Both the position numbers and the translations under genes were made by a program. From the NCBI GenBank assembly GCA_018241425.1, contig JAFEDU010000002.1, positions 744,001 through 808,000 of the forward strand: DNA of 64,000 bases. The letters are read 5' to 3'. This document shows positions 1 through 9,215 of the stretch, one piece after another (positions within the stretch are counted from its first letter, which is position 1; each line of letters opens with the position of its first letter). Under the pieces are notes generated by a model. It was not told the origin of the DNA and did not search any database. It worked only from the letters and a program-made list of their open reading frames with translations. Source of the DNA: Pseudomonadota bacterium (GTDB taxonomy: Bacteria; Pseudomonadota; Gammaproteobacteria; Steroidobacterales; Steroidobacteraceae).

Positions 1-208
1 CGGCCACCAGGGTCACGCAGCTGTGCAGAAGCTTCGCCTTCCGCACCCGTTCCCCCTTCTCCATGCAGCTTCTGGCGGCACTGATGCGCTCGAGTGTGGC
101 ATCGAGCAGCATCTGCACCAGCCCGTGCGGGTCGGCACCTGCGATGCCACCCTCCACGGCGACGCGCTGGTAAGCCGCGAGATTCATCTTGCGCGTAAAG
201 CCGTTCAC
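1..208 (-). CDS. fliS: FliS flagellin export chaperone (3' end cut by window edge)
   Basis: FliS binds the C-terminus of flagellin in the cytoplasm and keeps it unfolded for export. The visible N-terminal part has the FliS pattern: a YQRV segment, then DPHGLVQMLLDATLERI and a helix of basic and polar residues. Two starts are possible. The ATG at 187 gives the shorter protein but has no Shine-Dalgarno sequence. The GTG at 208 has a GGAG (219-222) ten bases upstream and lies about 25 bases after the predicted sigma-28 start site, so I chose it. The gene follows fliD on the same strand but has its own sigma-28 promoter. The C-terminal half lies outside the window. Confidence 0.88.
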   Translation of the reverse strand, partial: MNGFTRKMNLAAYQRVAVEGGIAGADPHGLVQMLLDATLERISAARSCMEKGERVRKAKLLHSCVTLVA

Positions 209-239
209 GAATCGCAGGCTCCGTCGGTCCCTGGTTCAT

Positions 240-266
240 ATAGCGGCGCCGCCGCCAGGAACTTGA
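240..266 (-). promoter_or_regulatory. Sigma-28 (FliA) promoter of fliS
   Basis: On the minus strand TCAAGTTC (266-259), an 11-base spacer and GCCGCTAT (247-240) match the FliA consensus TAAAGTTT-N11-GCCGATAA. The -35 box is identical to that of fliC at 3210-3217. The predicted start leaves a short leader before the fliS GTG. Confidence 0.75.
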
Positions 267-278
267 GCTGCGGGAGCG

Positions 279-1718
279 CTAGGCGTTCTGCTTGCCCTGG
301 ACCTGCGGCAGCGTCGAGAACGCCTGGCTGAGGTACGAGGAGGTGCTCTGGAGGGAGGAGAGCAGGGTATTCAGTGCGGAGTACTGCTGGGTCAGGCTCG
401 CCGTGAGCGCCGCCATCTGCGTGTTCAGCTGGTTGCTCTTGTCGGTGAGCGCGTTGTTCTGGTCAGTCAGGGTCTGCGCGGCGGCGGTGATCGAGCCGCC
501 CGAGCCGAGCGCAGTCGTGATCTCCGTGTTCAGCGTACTCGCGACGCCGGTCTTACCGGAGAACAGCTGGCTCACGGCGGTGAAGTTGGTGCCGAGCGCG
601 TTGGACAGGGTCCCCGCGTTGACACTCAGCGAGCCGCCGCTCTGGGTCGTTATGCCAACGCTCGCCAGGGTGTTGTAGGTCTGGGAGCCGGTGTTGACGA
701 TGGAATAGAGCGCGTTCTGGACCTGGTTCTCGATGCCCGTGAGCGCGGCATTGCCCATCAGGGTGCCGGCAGTCCCGGAGCTGGCATCGTAGCCGCCGAG
801 CGAACTGAAGGTGCTCTGCAGGGTGTTGTACGCGGTCACGAACGCCGCGATGTTGCTCTGGATGGTCGTAGTGTCGGTGCCGATGGTCACGGTCACCGGC
901 GTGGTCGAGGTGGTGGTCGTGCTCAGGAGATTCAGGGTCACCCCGCTCATGGCGGTGGTCACGGTGTTGGTGGCGCTCGTGAAGTTGACGCCGGACACGC
1001 TGAAAGCAGCATCCTGGGCCGCCGCTTCCTGTGTGTAATTAGCGGTGTTCGCCGCGCTGTAGGTCAACCCGGCAAGGTTGCTGCCCCCGTCCGTCTCGGT
1101 GACCTGGATGTTGTTGGCTGCCCCGGTCTGCGAGGACGACAGTAAAAGGTGCGCACCGTCGGTCCCCTCAAGCACCGTGGCGCTGATGCCAGGGTTGCCG
1201 GCGGCCGAGTTGATGGCGTTGGCGATGTCGCTGAGCGTGTCAGTCGCGGACACGCTGACATTGAAGCTCGTGCCCCCGAGGCTCAGCGAAAGGGTGCCCG
1301 CGCCGGGCGGCGTCGTGGTGCTGATCGGCCCGGACAGCAGCTGCTGCGCCGTGGCGAGCTGGGAGATCGCGACCGTGTAGGTCCCCTGCGGCGCACCGGC
1401 GCTGGCCGAGGCCGTGAAGGCGGTCTCGTCGCTGCTCGTGGCGGTGCTCAGCTGGAAGGCACTGGGGCTGTCGAGCGCCGCGAGCGCGCCCTGGAAGGTG
1501 GCCAGCGCGCTCTTCAGCGTGCCGATAGCCGAGATTTCGGAGGTTACCTGCTGTGTCTGCGAGGCAAGCAGAGCTTCCTGGGGCGCCGCGGTGGCGGTCA
1601 CCAGCTGGGACACCAGGGAGCTTACGTTGATGACCGATCCGCCAGCCGCGCCGGAGCTGCTGTTGCTCGCGACCGAGACGACCGGTGAGCTGGAGCCCGA
1701 AACGCTGCTGGTGGCCAT
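279..1718 (-). CDS. fliD: FliD filament cap (HAP2)
   Basis: FliD forms the pentameric cap at the filament tip that folds and inserts flagellin. The 479-residue product has the FliD_N signature near residues 30-125 (INVSSLVSQLVTA, then TYTVAISQLATAQQL). A Ser/Thr/Ala-rich middle follows, with flagellin-IN-like segments such as DTLSDIANAINSA, and a C-terminal coiled coil ends in Q/L/S-rich helices. A GAGGA Shine-Dalgarno lies ahead of the ATG. It is downstream of fliC on the same strand, with a strong hairpin between them. I see no separate sigma-28 box just upstream, so fliD may depend on readthrough past the fliC terminator. Length is usual for the family. Confidence 0.95.
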   Translation of the reverse strand: MATSSVSGSSSPVVSVASNSSSGAAGGSVINVSSLVSQLVTATAAPQEALLASQTQQVTSEISAIGTLKSALATFQGALAALDSPSAFQLSTATSSDETAFTASASAGAPQGTYTVAISQLATAQQLLSGPISTTTPPGAGTLSLSLGGTSFNVSVSATDTLSDIANAINSAAGNPGISATVLEGTDGAHLLLSSSQTGAANNIQVTETDGGSNLAGLTYSAANTANYTQEAAAQDAAFSVSGVNFTSATNTVTTAMSGVTLNLLSTTTTSTTPVTVTIGTDTTTIQSNIAAFVTAYNTLQSTFSSLGGYDASSGTAGTLMGNAALTGIENQVQNALYSIVNTGSQTYNTLASVGITTQSGGSLSVNAGTLSNALGTNFTAVSQLFSGKTGVASTLNTEITTALGSGGSITAAAQTLTDQNNALTDKSNQLNTQMAALTASLTQQYSALNTLLSSLQSTSSYLSQAFSTLPQVQGKQNA

Positions 1719-1759
1719 GTCGATACGTCCTCGGTGGCTGCGTTTGTGCCGGGACCCCT

Positions 1760-1799
1760 AAAAGGGGCGGGGCGGGCGCCACCGTAAAGCGCCCGCCCC
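1760..1799 (-). terminator. Intrinsic terminator after fliC
   Basis: Arms 1769-1779 and 1789-1799 (GGGCGGGCGC type) form an 11-bp GC stem with a 9-base loop. Read on the minus strand the stem is followed by GCCCC and then TTTT (1763-1760). It lies 44 bases past the fliC stop and ahead of fliD. Confidence 0.75.
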
Positions 1800-1842
1800 C
1801 CCGACTGAGCTTCCAGGCATGCGGGACCTGGAACTCAACTCT

Positions 1843-3096
1843 TTACGGCAGCTTCTGCAGCAGCGTGAGGATGTTCTGCGGGATGGTATTGGCCTGGGCC
1901 ACCATCGCAGTGCTCGCCTGCTGAAGGATCTGCGCCTTGGACAGATTCGACGTCGCCTGGGCGTAGTCGGTGTCCACGATCGCGCTCTTCGCGCTGGTCA
2001 GGTTCGTGGCATCCGTGTTCAGGCCCGCGATCAGGGCGGTGAACCGGTTCTGGTACGCACCCAGCTGGGCAGTCGACTGGGCGAGCTGCTGCAGGGCCGC
2101 ATCGATCTGCACCAGCGCCTGGTTGGAGTTGTCGACCGTGGTGACGTTCGACGAGCTCAGGTACGAGGCGCCGGTGGCGGCAATCGTGTCGCTCGAGTCG
2201 ATGCCCAGGTCCTGGAGCGCGGTCGCGTCGGCGGCGATCGAACCCGTGGAGTTGGCCACCGTCACGGCAACCGTGCCGCCGGCATTGGCGGTGTTGCCGC
2301 TGAGCGTGATGCCCGTGGTCCCGTTCACCGTGGCGATGACGCCCTGGGAGGCGGCGGCCTGGTTGATCGCAGCAGCGATCGTGGCGAGGTCGCTGCTCGC
2401 GTTGCCGGTCAGCGTGACGTCATTCGTCGTCACGGTGGTGGCCGTGCCGCCAGCCGGGGTGACCGCGACCGAGAAGGACACGGTGTCGCCGTTGGCGATG
2501 TTGGTGACGGGGGGCGTGGCAGTCGTCGTGGCCAGGTAGGCGCCAGCGGTGCCGCCGGTGGTCAGGGCGCCCGCGTAGAGCGCGCCGAGGTTCCCCGCCT
2601 TGGCACTCGCCACGGAGGAGACAGTGATGGTCTGGCCGGCGTTGGCGCCGATCTGGAAGGTCGCGCCCTGGAAGGTGCCGTCGAGCAGGTTCACGCCGTT
2701 GAACTGCGTGTTGGAGGCGACGCTGTTGATGTCGGCGACCAGCTGCTGGAACTGCTGGTTCAGGTCAGCGCGGTCGGTCGAGCTGTTGCTCGCGTTGAGC
2801 GACTCCACCGCGAGGTCACGCATGGTCTGGAGGTCGGTCGTGACCTCGCCGAGCGCGCCCGTGGCCGTCTGGGTCAGCGACACGCCGTCGTTCGCGTTCT
2901 GCGCAGCCTGGTTGAGGCCGTTGATCTGCGAGGTCATGCCCTGTGCGATGGCATAGCCGGCAGCGTCATCCGCAGAGGTATTGATGCGCAGGCCCGAGGA
3001 CAGCTGGCTCAGTGCATTCGCCAGCTGGGTGCCTGACGAGGACAGGCTGTTCTGCGCGACCAGCGAGTCGAGGTTCGTGTTAAGGACGAGTGACAT
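1843..3096 (-). CDS. fliC: Flagellin (filament subunit)
   Basis: Structural subunit of the flagellar filament, exported by the flagellar type III system. The 417-residue protein has the conserved N-terminal D0/D1 region (NTNLDSL, QLSSGLRINTSADDAAG, QTATGALGEV) and the conserved C-terminal D0 region (LGAYQNRF, ARSKI-like DTDYAQATSNLSKAQIL, ending LTLLQKLP). The variable middle (about residues 170-300) holds a flagellin-IN-like repeat rich in Thr, Ala and Val with no cysteines. AGGAG nine bases before the ATG supports the start. Only one flagellin gene is present. Transcription should start from the sigma-28 promoter at 3190-3217 and stop at the hairpin at 1760-1799. Confidence 0.97.
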   Translation of the reverse strand: MSLVLNTNLDSLVAQNSLSSSGTQLANALSQLSSGLRINTSADDAAGYAIAQGMTSQINGLNQAAQNANDGVSLTQTATGALGEVTTDLQTMRDLAVESLNASNSSTDRADLNQQFQQLVADINSVASNTQFNGVNLLDGTFQGATFQIGANAGQTITVSSVASAKAGNLGALYAGALTTGGTAGAYLATTTATPPVTNIANGDTVSFSVAVTPAGGTATTVTTNDVTLTGNASSDLATIAAAINQAAASQGVIATVNGTTGITLSGNTANAGGTVAVTVANSTGSIAADATALQDLGIDSSDTIAATGASYLSSSNVTTVDNSNQALVQIDAALQQLAQSTAQLGAYQNRFTALIAGLNTDATNLTSAKSAIVDTDYAQATSNLSKAQILQQASTAMVAQANTIPQNILTLLQKLP

Positions 3097-3189
3097 GGTC
3101 TAGGACTCCTGATGTTTGCTTCAGGCGCCGGACACCCGTCCGTCGCGCTGTACCCGAGGGGCTTACTGGACCCCTACCGTTCAAGTGCT

Positions 3190-3217
3190 GTATCGGATGA
3201 CCCGCGGCGGAACTTGA
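3190..3217 (-). promoter_or_regulatory. Sigma-28 (FliA) promoter of fliC
   Basis: Minus-strand TCAAGTTC (3217-3210) and TCCGATAC (3197-3190) are separated by 12 bases. Both boxes match the FliA consensus and closely resemble the motA promoter at 43492-43519. The predicted transcript start near 3183 gives a leader of about 85 bases. Confidence 0.78.
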
Positions 3218-3237
3218 GCCGCAGGAGCCCCGCAAAC

Positions 3238-3251
3238 GCGACCTGGGTCAC
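3238..3251. promoter_or_regulatory. Flagellar palindrome copy, one mismatch (upstream of fliC promoter)
   Basis: GCGA-CCTGGG-TCAC differs at one base from the GTGA-N6-TCAC palindrome found at four other flagellar positions. Its centre is about 61 bases upstream of the predicted fliC transcript start. It could be a regulator site or chance, since TGGGTCAC words also occur inside genes. Confidence 0.35.
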
Positions 3252-3253
3252 GT

Positions 3254-4441
3254 TCATGACAGGTAGTTGAACAGCGACAGGTGGGCAATGGAGGCGTAGG
3301 ACTCCTGGGCGGCCTGTAGGGCAAGTTCCTGCGAGCTCAACTGTGTGACGGCGGCCGCATAATCGACGTCAGACAACTGCGAGATCGAGGTCTGGATGTT
3401 GGTCTGCTGGGTCTGCGAGGTGTTCGCCGCGGCGGTCACGGCGTTCAGCCGCCCCCCGACGCCCGCCTGCACGTTGTTCAGGTTGTTCAGCGCGCCATCC
3501 ATCTGCTGGATGGCCTGCCCGATCTGGGTGCTCAGCTGAGCATTGGTCAGTGAGCCGGAACTGAGGGTCGTGATCAGGCTGTTCAGGGTGCTGAACATGC
3601 TCGCCTTGCCGGCAGGGGCGACGTTGAACTGGTCGCCGGCGGCCGGCGTCCCGCTGATCGTCACCTGGACGCCACTGAATGCGATTGCATCCCCGCTGGT
3701 GTAGGTTCCGGAGCCCACCACGGTGCCCGTGCTGTTGGTCACCTGGTACTGGGTGGGGCTGCTGAAGCTGATGGTGTAGTTGTCCGCGACCCATGCGGTC
3801 GGGTTGACGACGCTGCCGGTGTCGATCGAGGCGCTGCCGGTGTTGGCGCCGCCGACGGCGGTCGTGAAGGTGCCGTTGCCGGCCGGCAGGTTCATGAACA
3901 CACTGCTGCCGGAATCTCCCAGCGACAGGCTCTGGTCGGGGCTGATCTGCACCTGGTTCACCTGGTCGTTCCCCAGGTAGTTCACGCTGCCGCCGTTCTG
4001 CGCGAAGGGGACCGAGCCGCTCGCCGTGCCGCCGAAGATGTAGTTGCCGCCCGAGTCCTTGGTGTTGGCCGCGGCCAGCAGCGTCGCCTGCAGCTGCTGC
4101 AGTTGGGTTGCGAGGTTCTGCCGGTCGGACACGCTGAGGTCGGAATTGTTGCCCTCGATCGCCAGGTCGCGGGCACTCTGCAGGGCGGTCGTGACGCTGG
4201 ACAGCGCGCTCTGCTCGAGTTGCAGCGAGGAGGTGACCGCGTTGCCGTTGCTCACCTGCTGCTGCGAGGCCGACAGCTGCGAGTTCAGGGCGTTGACCTG
4301 CGCCATGGCGACCGGGTTGTCCGCCGCGCTCTGCAGCTTCTTTCCGGTCGACAGCTGCGTCTGGGTCTGCGACAGCGCCTGCTCGAGCGCATCCATCTGC
4401 GCCACCGCATTGGTCTCAAAGGTGAGTGTCGATATGGTCAT
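3254..4441 (-). CDS. flgL: FlgL hook-filament junction protein (HAP3)
   Basis: FlgL joins the hook to the filament together with FlgK. The product is 395 residues. Its N-terminus is flagellin-like (ISTLTFETNAVAQMDAL, QLSTGKKLQSAADNPVAM), a typical FlgL opening, and its C-terminus is helical and ends in LFNYLS. The reading frame is open far upstream in the shadow of flgK, but the real start is the ATG at 4441, two bases after the flgK stop. It is the last gene of the flgB-L operon. The short segment TQYQVTNSTGTVVGSGTY recurs almost unchanged in FlgK, so the two junction proteins share an inserted beta-rich repeat. Confidence 0.95.
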   Translation of the reverse strand: MTISTLTFETNAVAQMDALEQALSQTQTQLSTGKKLQSAADNPVAMAQVNALNSQLSASQQQVSNGNAVTSSLQLEQSALSSVTTALQSARDLAIEGNNSDLSVSDRQNLATQLQQLQATLLAAANTKDSGGNYIFGGTASGSVPFAQNGGSVNYLGNDQVNQVQISPDQSLSLGDSGSSVFMNLPAGNGTFTTAVGGANTGSASIDTGSVVNPTAWVADNYTISFSSPTQYQVTNSTGTVVGSGTYTSGDAIAFSGVQVTISGTPAAGDQFNVAPAGKASMFSTLNSLITTLSSGSLTNAQLSTQIGQAIQQMDGALNNLNNVQAGVGGRLNAVTAAANTSQTQQTNIQTSISQLSDVDYAAAVTQLSSQELALQAAQESYASIAHLSLFNYLS

Positions 4442-4443
4442 GG

Positions 4444-6351
4444 CTAACCGTTGCTGATGGCCGTTATGAGCGAGTCGAACATCGTGCTCGAGGTGTGGAT
4501 CACCTGAGCCATGGCCGAGTAGGCCTGCTGGTACTGGAGCATCTTGGCGGCCTCCTGATCGAGGTTGACACCCGACAGGTTGCTGCGGGTCGTGACCGCA
4601 TCCTGGTTCACGGACTGCTCGGCGCTGGCACTGGACTGCGCCTGCTGGGTAACGATCCCGATCTGGGTGATGAGGTTGTTGGCTGCGCCGCTCACCGAGG
4701 TCGTGCCTCCACCGAGGTTGTTGTTGCCGAAGGCACCGATGAGCGCGAGCAGGTTGCTGTTGTCGCCGCTGTCCGCGGCAGTGCTGCTGCGGATCGTGAA
4801 GCTGTCGCCGGTTCCCGGCACGCCGTTTACAGTTACCTGGGCGCCCTGGAAGCCGATCGGCTGGCCGGCGGCATAAGTGCCGGAAGCGAGGACGGTGCCG
4901 GTGCTGTCGGTCACCTGGTACTGGGTGCCGCTCGTGAAAGTGAGCGAGTAGGTGCCCGGCACCCAGGCCGAGGGGTTGGTGATGGTGGCCGCAGAGATGG
5001 TGCCCGTGCCGGTATTGCCCGCACTGACCCCGGTCTGCGCCAGGGATGCGGCCGCGATCTGCGACGGGTCGGTCAATGCGACCGACAGACCGGCCGTCGC
5101 GGTGGCGGTGGGTTGCACCAGGAAGCTGTCGCCGTTGGCCGCAGCGCCACTGACGACGATCGACATGCCGGCCACCTGGAAGGGGCTGGCGCTGGTACCG
5201 GCGCCGCTCATCGACAGCGCCTGCCCGGTGGTCTGGTCCTGCAGTTGCCATGCGCCGCCGCTGTAGCGCAGCACGTAGTCGTCGGTGGTGAGGGCGCTTA
5301 GCTGGGTCCGGGTCACCGCGAGCGCGGCGCTCCCGGTGTTTGTGCTCGCGCCGAGTGCCTGCACGCCGCCGACGTTGAACATCGGCTGACCCTGGTTGCC
5401 GTTGGCGTCCATGCCGGCCGACTGCGCCTGGTTGGCGAGCGTTGCGACCGCGACGCTGATCTGCCCGAGCGCATTCTGTGCGGGATTGAGGACCTGCGAG
5501 CGCGCCGCCAAGAGGCCACCGAGGCTTCCACCGGTGATTTCCGAGGTGACGTCCGCGACGCCGCCTGCGCTGCCGAGGCCGATCTGAAGCTCAGACGCGT
5601 TGTAGGCGTTGGGTAGGGCGGACAGCTGCTGGGCAGTACCGCCCGTCACCAGCGCCTGGCCGCTGCCGATGTACACATCCAGCATGCCGTTCGGTTCGGC
5701 GGCCGTGTTGACCGTGACGTACTGGCTCAGCTGGTCGAGGAGGTTGTCGCGCTGGTCCATCAACTGGTTGGGCGCGTTGCCGGTTCCGGCCAGGTCCTTC
5801 GCGATCTGGTTGTTCAGCGAAGCCAGGTTGCCGGCCAGCGAATTGATCTGGGTGACGTTGCTGCCGATCTGCTGCTCCAGGTTGCTCCCAAACTGGGAGA
5901 TCTGGGAGCCGTAACCGGTCAGCTGCTGCGCGAGCGCCTGCGCCTGGCTCAGGACCGCCTGGCGCGAGGCCGAGGAGGTCGGCGCAGTCGAAAGCGACTG
6001 GAGCGCATTGACGAAGCTCTGGAGGCTGCTCGAGAGACCGGAGCTCGAGGAGCTCAGCAGGTTGTCAACCTGACTCGCCTGCGTCGCCAGTGTATTGAGA
6101 CTCGAGTAGCTCGCCTGGGAACTGCGCACCTGGCCGGCGAGCAGCTCGTCGTAGGAGCGCAGGATGCCGTCGACCGCGACGCCGCTGCCGATGTAGCCGC
6201 CGGCTGAATTCTGGCCCGGCTGTTCGACAAGATTGGGTCGCTCGACGCTGTAGCCCGGCGTTGCCGAGTTGGCGATGTTGTTGCTCGTGACGTCCAGCGC
6301 CTGCTGGAAGGCGAGGAGCCCCGAGACGCTGGTGGATAGGATGTCAGACAT
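4444..6351 (-). CDS. flgK: FlgK hook-filament junction protein (HAP1)
   Basis: FlgK is the first junction protein on the distal end of the hook. The 635-residue product starts with the flagellar rod/hook N-terminal motif (LLAFQQALDVTSNNIANSAT then GYSVERPNL). It ends with the conserved C-terminal helix (SGVNLDQEAAKMLQYQQAY, followed by LITAISNG). The middle (about 330-520) has two beta-rich inserts, one carrying the TQYQVTDSTGTVLASGTY repeat shared with FlgL. It lies 18 bases after flgJ and two bases before flgL, so it is cotranscribed. It is longer than the E. coli protein (547 aa) because of the middle inserts. Confidence 0.96.
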   Translation of the reverse strand: MSDILSTSVSGLLAFQQALDVTSNNIANSATPGYSVERPNLVEQPGQNSAGGYIGSGVAVDGILRSYDELLAGQVRSSQASYSSLNTLATQASQVDNLLSSSSSGLSSSLQSFVNALQSLSTAPTSSASRQAVLSQAQALAQQLTGYGSQISQFGSNLEQQIGSNVTQINSLAGNLASLNNQIAKDLAGTGNAPNQLMDQRDNLLDQLSQYVTVNTAAEPNGMLDVYIGSGQALVTGGTAQQLSALPNAYNASELQIGLGSAGGVADVTSEITGGSLGGLLAARSQVLNPAQNALGQISVAVATLANQAQSAGMDANGNQGQPMFNVGGVQALGASTNTGSAALAVTRTQLSALTTDDYVLRYSGGAWQLQDQTTGQALSMSGAGTSASPFQVAGMSIVVSGAAANGDSFLVQPTATATAGLSVALTDPSQIAAASLAQTGVSAGNTGTGTISAATITNPSAWVPGTYSLTFTSGTQYQVTDSTGTVLASGTYAAGQPIGFQGAQVTVNGVPGTGDSFTIRSSTAADSGDNSNLLALIGAFGNNNLGGGTTSVSGAANNLITQIGIVTQQAQSSASAEQSVNQDAVTTRSNLSGVNLDQEAAKMLQYQQAYSAMAQVIHTSSTMFDSLITAISNG

Positions 6352-6369
6352 GACTTAGGTCCGGGGGTC

Positions 6370-7332
6370 CTAGAGCGCGGCGGTCTGTGGGGTTATCGGC
6401 CGGTCGTCGACAAACTTGACCGGGGTCTCACTCGCGCGCGGAGTTGGGACGAAGGCGGCTGCCTGGCGCGCGACCGAGGTCAGCTTGGCGACATAATCCG
6501 GGTCCGTGGCATAACCGCCGCGATGCAGGGCGGTGGCGAAGGCCGTCACGTCGGTCCCCGAGTTGAGAGCGCCCCGGAAGCGCGGGTTGCCGCTCAGTAA
6601 TGCGACATAATCCTGGACGCTCGCCTGCGGGTTATCGTAGGCGCGGAAGGCAGCCTTCACGTTCGTGGCGCTGCCGCCCTCATACTCTTCTGTCGCCGTG
6701 CTGACGGCTGCGCCCGTCCAGTCGCCGGAAGCCTTGATCCCGAAGAGGTTGTTGCTGGAGACGCCCGCGGCCGAGTGCGGAACGCTCTTGCCCCAGTTGC
6801 TCTCCAGGGCGGCCTGCGCCACGACGCTCAGGGGGTGAACGCCGAGTTGCTGTGCCGCCTGCTGTGCCTGCGGCCAGATCCGGCTCACGAACTGCGCACG
6901 CTCGGCGGTCGAGACGGTCGAGGCGGTCGGGGTGCTGGCGGCCGTCGTGGTGGATGTCCTCGCGGGCACAGCACCCGCGGTGCTCCCGGCCGGCGTCGCG
7001 GTGGCGGACGACGCGGCGCCGGCCTGTGAGCCGCGCAGCTGGCGCATCAGCATGTCCGCAAGCCCGAGCCCGCGCCCGCGCGTCAGGTCCATCGAGAGCT
7101 GATCGTCGAACATACCCTGGTACATCTGCGCCTGGTCGCTGCCGAAGATCGGGTCCTTCCCGATCGCAGCGCGCATGCTCTTGAGCATCATGCGCGCGAA
7201 CAGGCTCTCGAACTGCTGGGCGACTTGGCGCAGTGCCGCAGGGTCCTGGCTGCGCGCCCCTGCCTTGAGCTTCTCCAGCCCGGCGAAGTCGCCATAGGTG
7301 GATGCCTGGCCGTTGATCGGGGTCGTTGCCAT
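6370..7332 (-). CDS. flgJ: FlgJ rod-assembly protein with muramidase domain
   Basis: FlgJ caps the growing rod and opens peptidoglycan in the periplasm. Residues 1-100 form the rod-binding domain (QFESLFARMMLKSMRAA, DQLSMDLTRGRGLGLADML). A Thr/Ala/Pro linker spans about 105-140. The C-terminal glucosaminidase domain runs from 145 to 310, with the likely catalytic Glu177 in ALESNWGKS and SNNLFGIKASGDW after it. Length (320 aa) fits the two-domain FlgJ of beta- and gammaproteobacteria. Gene order flgI-flgJ-flgK, with gaps of 33 and 18 bases, supports cotranscription. Confidence 0.96.
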   Translation of the reverse strand: MATTPINGQASTYGDFAGLEKLKAGARSQDPAALRQVAQQFESLFARMMLKSMRAAIGKDPIFGSDQAQMYQGMFDDQLSMDLTRGRGLGLADMLMRQLRGSQAGAASSATATPAGSTAGAVPARTSTTTAASTPTASTVSTAERAQFVSRIWPQAQQAAQQLGVHPLSVVAQAALESNWGKSVPHSAAGVSSNNLFGIKASGDWTGAAVSTATEEYEGGSATNVKAAFRAYDNPQASVQDYVALLSGNPRFRGALNSGTDVTAFATALHRGGYATDPDYVAKLTSVARQAAAFVPTPRASETPVKFVDDRPITPQTAAL

Positions 7333-7365
7333 GTACGAGGGCCCGCAGCGCTCGAGCGCGGCGCG

Positions 7366-8532
7366 CTAGATGACCACCAGCTCGGCGCGCAGGGCACCGG
7401 CTTCCTTGAGAGCCTCGAGGATGGCCACGAGGTCACCTGGGGCGGCGCCGACCTGGTTGACAGCGCGCACGATCTCATCGAGGTTGACGCCCTGCTGGAA
7501 GACGAACATGCGGGCGTCGGCCTGCTGTACGTCGATGCTGGTGCGCGGAGTAACCACCGTCTGTCCCTGCGAGAAGGGCGCCGGCTGGCTGACGTCATTG
7601 CGCTCGGTGATGGTGACCGACAGCGACCCGTGGGCGACCGCTGCCGCCATGACGCGCACGTGGGAACTGATCACCACGGTGCCGGTGCGCGAGTTGATGA
7701 TGACACGGGCAGCTGCCTCCCCGGGGTCGACATCGACGCTCTCCAGCGTCGCAATGTAGGTGATGCGCTGGCTCGGGCTGCTCGGAGCCGCCACGCGGAT
7801 CGAGACGGCATCGAGCGCTTCGGCGGTGTCCGCTCCCAGCGCCTTGTTGATCGCCTCGGCGACGTGCGCCGCCGTGGTGAAATCGGGCGTATTGAGGTTG
7901 AGAACCAGGTGGCCGTCGCCGCCGAAGTGCATCGGCACCTCGCGCTCGACGGACGCTCCGTTGGGGATGCGGCCGCTGCTGGGCACGTTCACGGAGATGC
8001 GTGAACCGTCCTTGCCGGCGATGCCGAAGCCGCTGACCACGACGTTGCCCTGGGCCATCGCATAGATCTGCCCGTCTGCGCCGCGCAGCGGCGCCATTAT
8101 CAGATTGCCGCCGCGCAGGCTCGAGGCATTGCCTATCGTGGCCACGGTGACATCGAGCATCTGACCAGGCTTGGCGAAAGGCGGCAGGTCCGCGGTCACC
8201 GTGACTGCGGCCACGTTCTTCAGCTGCGGATTCGTGTTCGGCGGCACGGTCACCCCGAAGCGCAGCAGCATGTTCTCGATGCTCTGGATCGTGAACGGCG
8301 CCTGGGTAGTCTGGTCGCCGGTGCCGTCGAGGCCCACCACGAGCCCGTAGCCGACGAGCTGGTTGCTGCGGACGCCGCTGACGGTCGCGATGTCCTTGAT
8401 CCGGTCGGCGCGGGCCGGCGCGGCGCACGCCATGATGAGCAGCGCGGCCGACAGGAGCAGCGAGTCGATGACGGCGCGCCGCATGGCTGGGGGCCCGGCA
8501 CGGAAGCGGCGGGGTTCGAACGAGATATTCAT
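7366..8532 (-). CDS. flgI: FlgI P-ring protein
   Basis: FlgI is the periplasmic P-ring subunit that lines the rod in the peptidoglycan layer. I place the start at the ATG at 8532, which overlaps the flgH TGA by one base; an in-frame ATG 15 bases further upstream lies inside flgH and is less likely. A signal peptide (hydrophobic [18 protein letters not shown], cleaved near ARA-D) is visible. It is followed by the family hallmark [20 protein letters not shown] and [10 protein letters not shown]. The C-terminus has the family pattern [32 protein letters not shown]. 388 residues is a normal length. Confidence 0.97.
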   Translation of the reverse strand: MNISFEPRRFRAGPPAMRRAVIDSLLLSAALLIMACAAPARADRIKDIATVSGVRSNQLVGYGLVVGLDGTGDQTTQAPFTIQSIENMLLRFGVTVPPNTNPQLKNVAAVTVTADLPPFAKPGQMLDVTVATIGNASSLRGGNLIMAPLRGADGQIYAMAQGNVVVSGFGIAGKDGSRISVNVPSSGRIPNGASVEREVPMHFGGDGHLVLNLNTPDFTTAAHVAEAINKALGADTAEALDAVSIRVAAPSSPSQRITYIATLESVDVDPGEAAARVIINSRTGTVVISSHVRVMAAAVAHGSLSVTITERNDVSQPAPFSQGQTVVTPRTSIDVQQADARMFVFQQGVNLDEIVRAVNQVGAAPGDLVAILEALKEAGALRAELVVI

Positions 8533-9206
8533 CAAAACGGTGTCCACGGTGAATTGAAGAAGCGCGACAGCCAGCCCTGCGCATTGGCATCGGCGATCGC
8601 GCCCCTGCCGCTATAGGTGATCTGCGCGCTGGCGACGCGGTACGAGGGGATCGAGTCATCGGCGGCGAGGTCGATCGGCCGCACCACGCCGGTCACGCGC
8701 ACGTATTCCTTACCCTGGTTGAGGCCGATCTGCTTCTCACCCGCTATGAACAGGTTGCCGTTCGGCAGCACCTTGAGGACGGTGGCGGTCAGGTAGCCCG
8801 TCAGGCTGTTGCTTTGGGCGCTCGCGCCCTGGCCCTGGAACTTGGTGGCATCGTCGATGCTGTTGTCGAAGATCGGGTTGCCCTTGATGGTCACCGGCTT
8901 GCCGATGATCGTGGCACCCGGAAGGGTGATCGTGGTGCCCTTGCTGGTGCTGGTGGTCGCGCTCTTCTGCGCCGCGGTCTGCTCGTTGAGCACGATCGTC
9001 ACGATGTCGCCGACGTGGTGGGCGGTGGGATTTTCGGCCAGCACTACCTCGCGGCCGGCCTGGTAGATGGCGCCGCTGGTGGCCGGCGGCGGTGCTTCCT
9101 GCGTCCAGGCGAACGCATCGTCCTGTTTGGCCGGTTTCGGGGTCTGGCAGCCTGCGCAGAGGCATAGCACCAGGAGCGGAACGAGAGGGTTTTGAATGCG
9201 CGACAT
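8532..9206 (-). CDS. flgH: FlgH L-ring lipoprotein
   Basis: FlgH forms the outer-membrane L-ring. The 224-residue protein begins with a lipoprotein signal: hydrophobic stretch then LCAGC, putting the lipidated Cys at residue 20 (the -3 residue is Cys rather than the usual Leu). Conserved segments include [39 protein letters not shown] and [18 protein letters not shown]. The C-terminus [13 protein letters not shown] is typical. It lies nine bases after flgG and overlaps the flgI start by one base (TGATG), so translation of the two is probably coupled. Confidence 0.97.
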   Translation of the reverse strand: MSRIQNPLVPLLVLCLCAGCQTPKPAKQDDAFAWTQEAPPPATSGAIYQAGREVVLAENPTAHHVGDIVTIVLNEQTAAQKSATTSTSKGTTITLPGATIIGKPVTIKGNPIFDNSIDDATKFQGQGASAQSNSLTGYLTATVLKVLPNGNLFIAGEKQIGLNQGKEYVRVTGVVRPIDLAADDSIPSYRVASAQITYSGRGAIADANAQGWLSRFFNSPWTPF

Positions 9207-9215
9207 GCCTGCGGC

